64,000 bases of DNA from JAZNSB01 sp045590955 (GTDB lineage: Bacteria > Pseudomonadota > Alphaproteobacteria > RF32 > CAG-239): the NCBI GenBank assembly GCA_045590955.1, contig JAZNSB010000020.1:25138-89137 (forward strand), given 5' to 3'. Made by a program: the position numbers and the translations under genes. Below, in pieces: positions 53,825 through 62,825 of the stretch (position 1 is the stretch's first letter; each line of letters opens with the position of its first letter). The notes beneath the pieces are model-generated. The model made no database searches. It was not told where the DNA came from and saw only the letters and a program-made list of their open reading frames with translations.

Positions 53825-54565
53825 ATGGACTGTAAAAAAGACTACCTGTTAGATAAAAAAATTGCCATATATCAATCAGATGAAGGATACAGGGCTTCAA
53901 CAGATGCCGTTTTGCTTCAGGCTTTGGTAACAAAAATTAAAAAAGGAGATAAAATTTTAGATGTCGGTTCCGGTACAGGAGCTGTATCTTTATGTTTGGC
54001 ACACCGTTTTGCAGATAAAAGAGTACACATTACCGGCATAGAAAAACAGCCCATACTTGCTGATTTTTCCAGAAAAAGTGCAAAAGAAAACGGTTTTGAC
54101 GGGTTTTTAGAATATGTAACAGAAGATATTTTGCAAAAAAAATCTTCTCTGCCAAATTGCCATTATCAACACGTCGTAACCAATCCGCCATATGCTCAAA
54201 AAGATATGAAATCTCCAAAACAAAGCAAAGCTCAGGCACACAATTTTGAAAATATGAACTTAACAGATTGGATAAATTATTGTATCAAAAAAATTCATCC
54301 TAAGGGTTGTTTCTATATGATAAACAGAGTAGAGGCTTTGTCGGAAATTATTTGTGCTCTTGAAGGAAAATTAGGAAATATAAAAATAATTCCCATTTTT
54401 TCAAAAGCCAAAGATAAAGAAGCAAAACGCATTTTGGTGGTTGCTCAAAAAGACAATGCTTCTCCGTTGCAAATAAAAAAACCGCTTGTTTTACATAAAG
54501 AAGATGGTTCATATAACACACTTGCAGGCAAAATTTTGCGCAAAGGAAAACCTATAGAGATATAA
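53825..54565 (+). CDS. TrmN6-like tRNA adenine-N6 methyltransferase
   Basis: 246 residues with AGAGGTG before the ATG. SAM motif I ILDVGSGTGAVSLCLA, the acid at the end of strand 2 in ITGIEKQPILA, and motif IV VVTNPPYAQKD, the NPPY that marks N6-adenine methyltransferases. The layout matches YfiC/TrmN6, which methylates A37 of tRNA1Val. Single gene with a terminator. Confidence 0.88.
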   Translation: MDCKKDYLLDKKIAIYQSDEGYRASTDAVLLQALVTKIKKGDKILDVGSGTGAVSLCLAHRFADKRVHITGIEKQPILADFSRKSAKENGFDGFLEYVTEDILQKKSSLPNCHYQHVVTNPPYAQKDMKSPKQSKAQAHNFENMNLTDWINYCIKKIHPKGCFYMINRVEALSEIICALEGKLGNIKIIPIFSKAKDKEAKRILVVAQKDNASPLQIKKPLVLHKEDGSYNTLAGKILRKGKPIEI

Positions 54566-54594
54566 AAAAATCCCTCAATTTGAGGGATTTTTTT
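54564..54594. terminator. Bidirectional terminator between the methyltransferase gene and fadL
   Basis: Stem TCCCTCA/TGAGGGA around ATT, A-run before and T-run after. Confidence 0.9.
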
Positions 54595-54613
54595 CTTACT
54601 TTAACTTAAGCTG

Positions 54614-55822
54614 TTAGAAGTTGTAAATAGCAGATACTCCAAACACGTGGATGTTACCTTGGTATTTACCGGAAACAGGAACTTTTTCCGTTAAGTTCAT
54701 ACCGCCGGCTCTAACATGTGTAAACAAGTAAGCGCCGTTGATTGTCCAGTTTTGGTTCAACTTGTATTCTGCACCAACAGAAGCCAAGTATTTATCACCA
54801 TCAGGAATTCTAGGAGTTCTGAATTGTGATTTTACTGGTGTTTGGTCAAAACCTAAACCAAAACGAAGTTTTAATTGATCATTCACTTTGTAGTTTGCAC
54901 CTACAGAATAGAACCAAGAATCATGCCAGTTCTCAGGAACAACTTCTAAAATACCGGATTTTGCACCTCTAATTCTCAGCTCATCAAAACAAGACCAGAA
55001 AGTTCTTTCAACTTCAGCCATAACTGCCCATTTTTCATTAATGTCATGATACAAACCCATTGCCAAAACAGCAGGAGAAGAGATGTTTGCTCTAATCTTT
55101 TGGTTTCCCGGAGTAGCAACAGCAAATGTAATGTCTCCGTTCATTTTATGTCTTACTTCACTTCTGTAAGAAACACCGGCTCTTGTTTGGTCATTAAATT
55201 TATACATCATACCAACATTGTAACCAACGTCAAAAGCGTCTCCATTCAATCTGGTATGACCCTTTGCAGCACCTGCATAACCTTTCATAATTGCTTCGGC
55301 ATATTGCAGAGTAGGACCACCGGCAATAGTTAAGTTCTTTGTCAAATCATAAGAAAGCATAGGTGTTAAACGATATGTTTTCAAAGAAGTCAATGTTCCG
55401 TGATAAGCACCTGCCCAATAGTCAGAATAGTCTGTAGCCATTCCGTCTGTTACGTTAAAAGAAATGCCAAGCACTGTTTTGTCGTTTAATCTTTTTGCAT
55501 AAGCTGCAGAAGGAATAACGGCATGAGAAATTACACTTTTTGCAACTTCCGTAGACAAAGAAGGGTCGCCTGTTTTTAAGTTGTTTGCTCTAACGGTTGA
55601 TAAAATATACGCAGCACCCAATGCGGCTTGCGCATCTTTTACCATTGTTAAAGAAGCAGGGTTAAAAATTGCATAAGTAATATCTTCTGCGGCAGCTGCA
55701 GAACCGGCAAAAGCATTACCCTGAGCGGCTGCAGATTGTTCTCTTAAATTGTAACCGGAAGCAAACGCTTCGGTTGCTAACATAACACTGCCAATGGCAG
55801 TTAGAGTTAAAAGTTTTTTCAT
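54614..55822 (-). CDS. fadL: FadL/OmpP1/TodX-family outer-membrane lipid transporter
   Basis: 402 residues, signal peptide cleaved near residue 21 (EAFA, then SGYNLREQSAAAQGNAFAG, the hallmark hatch segment). NPASL follows, then alternating beta strands of a 14-strand barrel, ending with the terminal aromatic of an outer-membrane protein (AIYNF). It takes up long-chain fatty acids or other hydrophobic compounds. A palindrome 61 bases ahead of the start matches the operator between tetR and aas. Confidence 0.92.
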   Translation of the reverse strand: MKKLLTLTAIGSVMLATEAFASGYNLREQSAAAQGNAFAGSAAAAEDITYAIFNPASLTMVKDAQAALGAAYILSTVRANNLKTGDPSLSTEVAKSVISHAVIPSAAYAKRLNDKTVLGISFNVTDGMATDYSDYWAGAYHGTLTSLKTYRLTPMLSYDLTKNLTIAGGPTLQYAEAIMKGYAGAAKGHTRLNGDAFDVGYNVGMMYKFNDQTRAGVSYRSEVRHKMNGDITFAVATPGNQKIRANISSPAVLAMGLYHDINEKWAVMAEVERTFWSCFDELRIRGAKSGILEVVPENWHDSWFYSVGANYKVNDQLKLRFGLGFDQTPVKSQFRTPRIPDGDKYLASVGAEYKLNQNWTINGAYLFTHVRAGGMNLTEKVPVSGKYQGNIHVFGVSAIYNF

Positions 55823-55882
55823 TAAGTTTAGTCTCCTTTAATATAAAATATCAGAGACCTTATATCACATAATTTTAAAATG

Positions 55883-55898
55883 TCAATCAAACGATTGA
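55883..55898. promoter_or_regulatory. TetR-type operator, fadL site
   Basis: Perfect palindrome TCAATC-AAAC-GATTGA. The same arms, TCAATC and GATTGA with the centre reversed (GTTT), recur at 56658-56673. It sits in the fadL leader region, close to where a promoter would lie. Confidence 0.8.
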
Positions 55899-55916
55899 TT
55901 TTTTTAAAACCTGTGC

Positions 55917-56555
55917 TTATTTATAATTTTGTATCACAAAATCAATCTGATAGATAATATATCTGTATGCTTTTTTTATCTGTGTTTCTTCATAATCTTG
56001 CCAATTCATTGTCTGACAAATGGTGTTTTTTCGTGATGCAAAAACAAACAACTGAGCAAAGAAGGGAAAAGAATATAAAATGGCGTCTTCCATCGGCATT
56101 TTTTTAGAGCTTGCCAAAACAATAAGTTCTGCAAAGATTTTTTGAAAAGGAGAAACCAATCCCTCATATAATATATGAAAGTTTTCACTTTGGTGGGCAT
56201 ATTCATTTAAGAAAATTTCCAACATATATTTAGATATTTTTTTACCGCACAAAATTGAGAGAAAACGGTCAATAAATTCTTTTAAGACTTCATATGCTTT
56301 TTTTTCGTCTTTAGATTTTTTCAAATTTGCACATTCTGTATTTATATCTTCGGTCAGAGCCAAAGTTTTTTGAACGATAGTTTCCAACGTTGCTTTATAA
56401 ATTCCTTGTTTTCCGCCAAAATAGTATAAGATGGAAGAAAGGTTTATGTTTGCTCTTTTTGCAATATCTCTTGTTGTTGCTTTGTCATAACCGTTTTGAG
56501 CAAACTCAATCATTGCGCTGTTAATCAGTTCTAATCTCGTGTCTTTTTTTGCCAT
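55917..56555 (-). CDS. TetR-family transcriptional regulator
   Basis: 212 residues. N-terminal helix-turn-helix is clear: LINSAMIEFAQNGYDKATTRDIAKRAN in parts, then LSSILYYFGGKQGIYKATLE. The C-terminal ligand domain is helical. It lies between fadL and the aas genes, and the two copies of one palindrome flank it, so it probably represses fadL, itself and the first aas, with a fatty-acid or acyl compound as likely inducer. Confidence 0.93.
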   Translation of the reverse strand: MAKKDTRLELINSAMIEFAQNGYDKATTRDIAKRANINLSSILYYFGGKQGIYKATLETIVQKTLALTEDINTECANLKKSKDEKKAYEVLKEFIDRFLSILCGKKISKYMLEIFLNEYAHQSENFHILYEGLVSPFQKIFAELIVLASSKKMPMEDAILYSFPFFAQLFVFASRKNTICQTMNWQDYEETQIKKAYRYIIYQIDFVIQNYK

Positions 56556-56657
56556 GTTAAATAATCCTATGCATTTTTATAGGATTATGAATAAATAAAT
56601 TTAATTTACAACAAAAATTTTTCCACAAAAAAATAAAGCCATAAAAGCATATAAAAA

Positions 56658-56673
56658 TCAATCGTTTGATTGA
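56658..56673. promoter_or_regulatory. TetR-type operator, tetR/aas intergenic site
   Basis: TCAATC-GTTT-GATTGA, the reverse complement of the fadL site. It is 103 bases from the tetR start and 101 bases from the first aas start, so one site could control both divergent genes. Confidence 0.8.
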
Positions 56674-56773
56674 ATTTTATATTTTACAAAATAGCAAAAT
56701 ATATTTTGTGCTTTACAACAAGACGTTTTTTAGTTTAAAAGATAAAATAGTTTAACTATATGGAGAAAAGACT

Positions 56774-58972
56774 TTGAGAAACTTCGTAAGATTTTGCTTA
56801 AGAATAATCTTAAGAGCAATGAAGGTTAGAGTGAGATTTCACTTTGATACTAAAGACCTTCCGACTAAAGGTGTATATATAAGTAACCACCTTTCATTTT
56901 TAGATCCCATTATATTATTTGCCTTTTTGCCGGGCAACCCCATTTTTGCAATGCACGGTCAAATTTATCGTAACCGATGGATTCGTTTTTTAATGAAAAC
57001 AGCTGATATGGTGGAGTATTCCAACATTGACCCGATGGCATTAAAAGATCTTATTACAAAAGTAAAGAGCGGCAGATTTGTTATGATATTCCCTGAAGGA
57101 AGAATATCTGACAACGGCGGTTTAATGAAAATTTATGAATCTGCAGGTCTTTTGGCAGATAAAGCCGATGCTCCGGTAATTCCAATTTGGATTAACGGCG
57201 CTCAGTTCAGTTATTTTTCAAAAACAAAGGGCAAATTGCCTCACAGACCGTTCCCAAGAATCAGAGTTTCTGTTGGCGAGCCCAAACCCCTTAAATTGCA
57301 GGACGAATTACGTCGTCAAAGAGACCACATCAGTAACGAAATTTATATGATATTGCGTGAGCATGGATTCCAATCTGTATATAATAAGAAAATGACATTG
57401 TTTAAATGGTTTGTAAAAACCGCCAAAATTTATGGCAAAAAAGGTTTTTCAAGAGCATATGTGTATGAAGATATTCAACGCAAGCCTCAGACATATAGAG
57501 ATGTTATCATCAAATCATATGTATTGGGACATGCCATTAAAAAAAGAACATCATTAAAAGAGCCTGTTGGTGTTATATTGCCCAACCTGGTTGCTACTGT
57601 TTGCACTTTTTTGGGCATGAACGCATATGGCAGAATACCTGTGATGATTAACTTTTCTGCTGGTTTGGAAAATGTTTTGTCTATGTGCAGAACCGTTCAA
57701 CTCAAAAAAATCATTACTTCACATGCGTTTGTTAAAAACGGCGGCTTAGAAGAATTAATGGAAGGCTTAAAAGCTGCAGGGTTAGAAATTATCTACCTTG
57801 AAGACATGGCTAAAAAGATTTCTTTGTGGGAAAAGATTAACGGTTTATTGCGTTATAAAATTAAACGCATTCCATACAAAGCCAAAGGCTCAGATACAGC
57901 AGTAATTTTGTTTACTTCAGGTTCGGAAGGCATGCCCAAAGCTGTTGTTTTAACACACAACAACCTTGTTTCCAACATTTTGCAAATAATTTCTTTCCAA
58001 ACATTAGACCATACGGATATTGTGTTTAACTCACTGCCTATGTTCCACAGTTTGGGCTTGGTTGTTTGCACATTCTTTGGCCCCATGCAAGGTGCAAAAG
58101 TCTTTTTATACCCGTCACCTTTGCATTTCAGAATAATTACCGAGCTTTTGAATGAAACAAGTGCCACAGTAATGATTGCAACAGATACTTTTTACAGAAG
58201 TTATGCAAAAATTTCGCACCCGTTTGATTTTAGCCGCTTAAAATTATGCTATGCCGGAGGCGAAGGCGTAAAGCTTGACACCAGAAACCTGCTCAGCGAA
58301 CGCTTGGGAAAACGTCTTATGGAAGCATATGGCACAACAGAATGTTCTCCGGTGGTAACAGTAAACAACCTTGTTTTCAACAAGTTTGGTACCATTGGCA
58401 AGCTTGCTCCCGGAATGGAGTGCAAATTAGAGCCTGTTGATGGCATTGAAACCGGCGGAGAACTTTGTGTTAAAGGTCCAAACGTAATGGCTGGTTATAT
58501 TTTGCCGGAAAATCCCGGAGTATTGGTTCCTGTTAAAGACGGCTGGTACCATACCGGAGACGTTGTAGACATAGACGAAATTGGCTTTATCAAGATTAAA
58601 GACCGCATTAAACGATTTGCCAAGATTGGCGGAGAAATGGTAAGTTTGGCTGCGGTAGAAAACATGGTCAGAAAAGCCATTGGAGAATTCAAAGAAGGCG
58701 TAGAAATTGGTGTTGTTTCCGTTCCGCACGAAACAAAAGGAGAGCAAATTGTGGTTGTTACCAACCAAAAAGAATTTACTCTTGAAGAACTTAAAAACTA
58801 TGCCAGACAAAATAGTTTTCCGGAACTATATATTCCAAGACTCATTTTGAGCAAAGCCAAGTTGCCTGTATTTGCCACCGGTAAAACAGATAACGTAACT
58901 TTGAAAAAAGATGTCATGGCAGAACTAAACATTACAAACCCTGCAGATCAAAAAGCAAGTGCTTGTGATTAA
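56774..58972 (+). CDS. aas: Aas-type acyltransferase / acyl-ACP synthetase, copy 1
   Basis: 732 residues from a TTG at 56774 with TGGAG upstream (RNFVRFCLRIILRAMKV). N-terminal PlsC-type acyltransferase: NHLSFLD (His39, Asp44) and FPEGR (106-110). After residue 230 comes an AMP-binding ligase: LFTSGSEGMPKAVVLTH, AYGTTECSP and GWYHTGDVVDID, with the catalytic-Lys region near GKTDNVTLKKD. The E. coli homologue recycles lysophosphatidylethanolamine. With fadL and the TetR gene it forms a fatty-acid uptake and reuse group. It is followed by a paralogue sharing a nearly identical 133-codon block (58376-58774). Confidence 0.92.
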   Translation: MRNFVRFCLRIILRAMKVRVRFHFDTKDLPTKGVYISNHLSFLDPIILFAFLPGNPIFAMHGQIYRNRWIRFLMKTADMVEYSNIDPMALKDLITKVKSGRFVMIFPEGRISDNGGLMKIYESAGLLADKADAPVIPIWINGAQFSYFSKTKGKLPHRPFPRIRVSVGEPKPLKLQDELRRQRDHISNEIYMILREHGFQSVYNKKMTLFKWFVKTAKIYGKKGFSRAYVYEDIQRKPQTYRDVIIKSYVLGHAIKKRTSLKEPVGVILPNLVATVCTFLGMNAYGRIPVMINFSAGLENVLSMCRTVQLKKIITSHAFVKNGGLEELMEGLKAAGLEIIYLEDMAKKISLWEKINGLLRYKIKRIPYKAKGSDTAVILFTSGSEGMPKAVVLTHNNLVSNILQIISFQTLDHTDIVFNSLPMFHSLGLVVCTFFGPMQGAKVFLYPSPLHFRIITELLNETSATVMIATDTFYRSYAKISHPFDFSRLKLCYAGGEGVKLDTRNLLSERLGKRLMEAYGTTECSPVVTVNNLVFNKFGTIGKLAPGMECKLEPVDGIETGGELCVKGPNVMAGYILPENPGVLVPVKDGWYHTGDVVDIDEIGFIKIKDRIKRFAKIGGEMVSLAAVENMVRKAIGEFKEGVEIGVVSVPHETKGEQIVVVTNQKEFTLEELKNYARQNSFPELYIPRLILSKAKLPVFATGKTDNVTLKKDVMAELNITNPADQKASACD

Positions 58973-58990
58973 TAGTTAATATAATTATGC

Positions 58991-59023
58991 AAAAACGGTG
59001 GATTTATTCCACCGTTTTTTTTT
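58991..59023 (+). terminator. Terminator between the two aas genes
   Basis: Stem AAAAACGGTGGA/TCCACCGTTTTT around TTTAT, followed by a T-run. The second gene therefore probably has its own promoter. Confidence 0.88.
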
Positions 59024-59144
59024 ATAAAAAATCCCAAAAAACATACAATAGTTTCTCAAAGATACTAAGGGAAAAAAGGGTGCCTGCTTGACTTACGATA
59101 TCAATTATTTAAATTATATGCAGTTTAAAAGTAGGAGAAATTTA

Positions 59145-61310
59145 GTGAGAGACGTTATCAGATTTTGTTTGAGATGCATATTCAGAGTATGCAAAGTAAA
59201 GTGCCGTTTTAATTTTGATATAAATGATTTACCGCAAAAGGGGGTATATATCAGCAATCATGTATCATACCTTGATGCAGTATTATTATTTGCCTTTTTG
59301 CCCGGCAATCCTTTATTTGTATTGCACGGAGAACTTTCCAGAAAAACATGGTTAAGAATGATTTTGCATACTGCAGATGTATTTGAATATAACAACATTG
59401 ACGCCGGATGCTTAAAAGAGTTGATAGAAAAAGTAAAGCAGGGAAGATTATGCGTTATATTCCCCGAAGGCAGGATGACATCTCACGGCGGTCTAATGAA
59501 AATTTATGAATCTGCCGGACTTTTGGCAGATAAAGCAGATGTTCCGGTTATCCCGGTTTGGATAGACGGTCCGCAGTTTTCTTGTTTTGCCAGAACCGGC
59601 GGCAAATTACCTCACCGTAATTTTCCAACAACAAAGATAGAAGTATATCCTCCTCAACCATTAAAATTGCAAGATAATTTAAGACATATCAGAGATCACA
59701 TCAGTAACGAAGTGTATTTGATTATGAGAGACAAATACTTTTTAAATGCCTTTGATCCGAATATCGGCATATTTGAACAAATTTTAAGAGCCTCAAAAAT
59801 TTATGGCAAAGACAAAGGTAAACGCAGATACATTTTAGAAGACATCAAGAGAGAACCAAACACTTACAGAGATGTTTTGGTAAAGTCATACATATTGGGT
59901 AAAGCTTTGCAAAAAAGAAGTGTTGTAGGAGAAAATATGGGTATTATATTGCCCAACCTGGTTGCCACGGTTTGCACATTTTTGGGCTTAAATGCATATG
60001 GCAGAGTTCCGGTAATGATAAACTTTACGGCCGGAGTTGATAATGTATTGTCCATGTGCAGAACAGTATGTCTTAAAAAAGTAATTTCTTCACGACTGTT
60101 TGTAAAAAATGCCGGTTTGGAAAAGCTTATGCAAGCATTAAAAGATGCCGGAATGCAAATCATATACCTTGAAGACGTTGGCAAAAAAATTACCCTGTTT
60201 GATAAATTACGAGGGTTGTATCATTATAAATTTAAGACGGTTCCATACAAACAAAACAACACAGGCATTGCCACCATTTTGTTCACATCAGGCTCTGAAG
60301 GCATGCCTAAAGCTGTTGTTCTAACTCAGGGAAATTTAGTCTCAAATATCTGGCAAGTAGCATCTTTTGAAAACTTTACCATTCAAGACGTTGTATTTAA
60401 CTCACTTCCAATGTTTCACAGTTTTAGCTTAAACTTAGGCACATTTTTAGGTTTAAGCCAAGGTGCAAAAGTGTTCTTGTATCCGTCACCGTTGCACTTT
60501 AGAGTAATTACCGAGCTTTTGTATGAAATAAGCGCCACGGTAATGATTGCAACAGATACATTCTACAGAAGTTATGCAAAAATTTCTCATCCTTATGACT
60601 TTAGCACACTTCGTTTGGTATATGCCGGAGCAGAACCGGTAAAACTTGATACCAGAAACCTTCTTAGTGAACGCTTGGGTGTAAGATTAATGGAAGCATA
60701 CGGATGCACCGAATGCGCACCGGCAGTATCTGGAAACAATAAAATTTTCAACAAGTTTGGCACCATTGGCAAGCTTGCTCCCGGAATGGAGTGCAAATTA
60801 GAGCCTGTTGACGGCATTGAAACCGGCGGAGAACTTTGTGTTAAAGGTCCAAACGTAATGGCCGGATATATATTGCCGGAAAATCCCGGAGTATTGGTTC
60901 CTGTTAAAGACGGCTGGTACCATACCGGAGACGTAGTTGATATAGACGACATAGGCTTTATCAAGATTAAAGACCGCATCAAACGTTTTGCCAAGATTGG
61001 TGGAGAAATGGTAAGTTTGGCAGCGGTAGAAAACATGGTCAGAAAAGCCATCGGGGAATTTAAGGAAGGCGTAGAAATCGGAGTTGTTTCTGTTCCGCAC
61101 GAAACCAAAGGAGAGCAAATCGTGGTTGTTACAAATCAAAAAGAAATGCAAATAGAGCAACTCAAAGATTATGCCAAACAAAACGGTCTTCCTGAATTGT
61201 ATGTTCCAAGAACAATAATTTATAAAGATTGTATTCCAACATTTGCCACAGGCAAAATAGATAATGTAACCTTGAAAAAAGATATTATGGCTGAGCTAAA
61301 CATTGCATAA
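59145..61310 (+). CDS. Aas-type acyltransferase / acyl-ACP synthetase, copy 2
   Basis: 721 residues from a GTG at 59145 with AGGAG 8 bases upstream. That start aligns with copy 1 (RDVIRFCLRCIFRVCKV); a longer frame from a TTG at 59088 adds an unmatched start. All active motifs are kept: NHVSYLD, FPEGRMT, LFTSGSEGMPKAVVLTQ and AYGCTECAP. Most of the protein is roughly two-thirds identical to copy 1 by eye, but codons 60747-61145 encode a 133-residue stretch with one difference (Glu to Asp). No palindromic operator lies ahead of it, so its control may differ from copy 1. Confidence 0.9.
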   Translation: MRDVIRFCLRCIFRVCKVKCRFNFDINDLPQKGVYISNHVSYLDAVLLFAFLPGNPLFVLHGELSRKTWLRMILHTADVFEYNNIDAGCLKELIEKVKQGRLCVIFPEGRMTSHGGLMKIYESAGLLADKADVPVIPVWIDGPQFSCFARTGGKLPHRNFPTTKIEVYPPQPLKLQDNLRHIRDHISNEVYLIMRDKYFLNAFDPNIGIFEQILRASKIYGKDKGKRRYILEDIKREPNTYRDVLVKSYILGKALQKRSVVGENMGIILPNLVATVCTFLGLNAYGRVPVMINFTAGVDNVLSMCRTVCLKKVISSRLFVKNAGLEKLMQALKDAGMQIIYLEDVGKKITLFDKLRGLYHYKFKTVPYKQNNTGIATILFTSGSEGMPKAVVLTQGNLVSNIWQVASFENFTIQDVVFNSLPMFHSFSLNLGTFLGLSQGAKVFLYPSPLHFRVITELLYEISATVMIATDTFYRSYAKISHPYDFSTLRLVYAGAEPVKLDTRNLLSERLGVRLMEAYGCTECAPAVSGNNKIFNKFGTIGKLAPGMECKLEPVDGIETGGELCVKGPNVMAGYILPENPGVLVPVKDGWYHTGDVVDIDDIGFIKIKDRIKRFAKIGGEMVSLAAVENMVRKAIGEFKEGVEIGVVSVPHETKGEQIVVVTNQKEMQIEQLKDYAKQNGLPELYVPRTIIYKDCIPTFATGKIDNVTLKKDIMAELNIA

Positions 61311-61311
61311 T

Positions 61312-61341
61312 AAAAAAAGCCACCGCTCGGTGGCTTTTTTA
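61312..61341. terminator. Bidirectional terminator after the second aas gene
   Basis: Stem AAAGCCACCG/CGGTGGCTTT with loop CT, ending in T-runs on both sides. Confidence 0.92.
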
Positions 61342-61344
61342 TTG

Positions 61345-62814
61345 TCAGATTGTAACAATTCCTCTGGCAAAAGCATATATTGCCCATAATGCAGTGATTA
61401 TAATCAACAATGCCAGATATTTTTCCCATTTCTCAAAAGCATGATTATTGGGATCAGCTTCTTTTCTTGACCAGATAAAAATAGGAATACCTGCAGCCAT
61501 AAATACCACTGCCATTAGCAAATAATTTAATCCGGCAGCATAAATCAGCCACAAACCATATAAAGATCCTAATATGCTGGTTAGAAGAGCCGTAGATCTT
61601 TTAACGTAGAAACCGGAAGGATATTCACCGTCTTCACAAGTTTTCCATAAATAAAGGCAAGAGCAAAAGTATGCCGGCAAAACCATAACTCCGGTAATTG
61701 AAAGCATGGTATTCCAAGCATTGCTTGAAAAATATACCATAAACATCAACAATTGCATAACAGCACTCGTCACCCATAAAGACACACTTGGCGAACCATG
61801 AACATTTTCTTTTACAAAAAACTTAGGGAAAGTTCCGTTTTTTGCAGCAGCCTGAGGAATTTGAGCTGTTACAATTGTCCAAGCCAACCAAGAGGTGAGC
61901 ACAGAAATCAGCAATCCCAAATTCATCAACCAAGCAGCCCATTTTCCCACAGCTTTTTCCAAAATTCCGGCAGTAGAAGGATTTGGTATTTGAGCAATTT
62001 CAGCTTGAGATAAAAATCCGAAAGGAATTAAAGACAGCAAAATATAAATGGCCAAACATCCCACAAATCCAAGTAAAGTTGCTTTACCCACGTCTTGCGG
62101 AGTTTTTGCCTTATCAGACATTACCACAGCACCTTCAATACCGATAAAAGCCCACAAAGTAACTAACATAGTACTTTTAATTTGCGTGGATAAACTTCCC
62201 AAGCCTTTAGTGTCAGATAATTTTTCTCCCCAAAAATCAAAGTCAAATTTTGACGGAGAAAAAACAAATGCCATTAATACAATAAACAAAATCAAAGGCA
62301 TAATTTTGGCAATTGTACCGATTAAGTTAATAAAACTGGCTTGTTTTACGCCTTTTAATACCACATAATTAAACCCCCAAATAAGTAAAGAACCACCTAT
62401 GATTGACGGCAGATTATTTCCTCCTGCAAAAAACGGAGAAAAGAAATAATTAAGAGAGTCCATTGTAATTACGGCATATCCGACATTTCCGCAAGCCTGA
62501 CACAGCCAATAAGACCAACCGATTGTAAATCCCACATATGGGCCAAATCCTGCTCGTGAATACATATAAATACCGGCAGTCAAATCCGGTTTTGTGGCAG
62601 ATAAAATTCTAAAAGTATTTGCAATAAAATAAATTCCCAAACCGGTTATCAACCATGCCAAAAGCACTGCACCGGCAGAGGCATTTTGGGCCATATTTTG
62701 AGGGAGGGAATAAATCCCTCCGCCAATCATGGAGCTGACCACAATACCGGCCAAAGCCCAAACTCCTAAATAATTTTTATTGTTATTTGTTTTTGTTTTG
62801 TCATCATCAACCAT
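61345..62814 (-). CDS. aaxC: Arginine/agmatine antiporter (AaxC-like)
   Basis: 489 residues, about twelve membrane segments. APC family, basic amino acid antiporter branch: the first helix has SSMIGGGIYSLPQNM, the signature GGGIYSLP of ArcD, AdiC and AaxC; later GFGPYVGFTIGWSYWLCQACGNVGYA in parts and TLWAFIGIEGAVVMSDKAK. It should swap arginine for agmatine across the inner membrane. It lies 11 bases after the decarboxylase gene, which makes AaxC the best name over ArcD. Confidence 0.85.
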   Translation of the reverse strand: MVDDDKTKTNNNKNYLGVWALAGIVVSSMIGGGIYSLPQNMAQNASAGAVLLAWLITGLGIYFIANTFRILSATKPDLTAGIYMYSRAGFGPYVGFTIGWSYWLCQACGNVGYAVITMDSLNYFFSPFFAGGNNLPSIIGGSLLIWGFNYVVLKGVKQASFINLIGTIAKIMPLILFIVLMAFVFSPSKFDFDFWGEKLSDTKGLGSLSTQIKSTMLVTLWAFIGIEGAVVMSDKAKTPQDVGKATLLGFVGCLAIYILLSLIPFGFLSQAEIAQIPNPSTAGILEKAVGKWAAWLMNLGLLISVLTSWLAWTIVTAQIPQAAAKNGTFPKFFVKENVHGSPSVSLWVTSAVMQLLMFMVYFSSNAWNTMLSITGVMVLPAYFCSCLYLWKTCEDGEYPSGFYVKRSTALLTSILGSLYGLWLIYAAGLNYLLMAVVFMAAGIPIFIWSRKEADPNNHAFEKWEKYLALLIIITALWAIYAFARGIVTI

Positions 62815-62825
62815 GATTTAGCTCC

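Noticed and set aside
59088..59144. TTG start 57 bases upstream for the second aas gene
   Set aside because: The GTG at 59145 has a strong ribosome site and aligns exactly with the start of the first aas gene.
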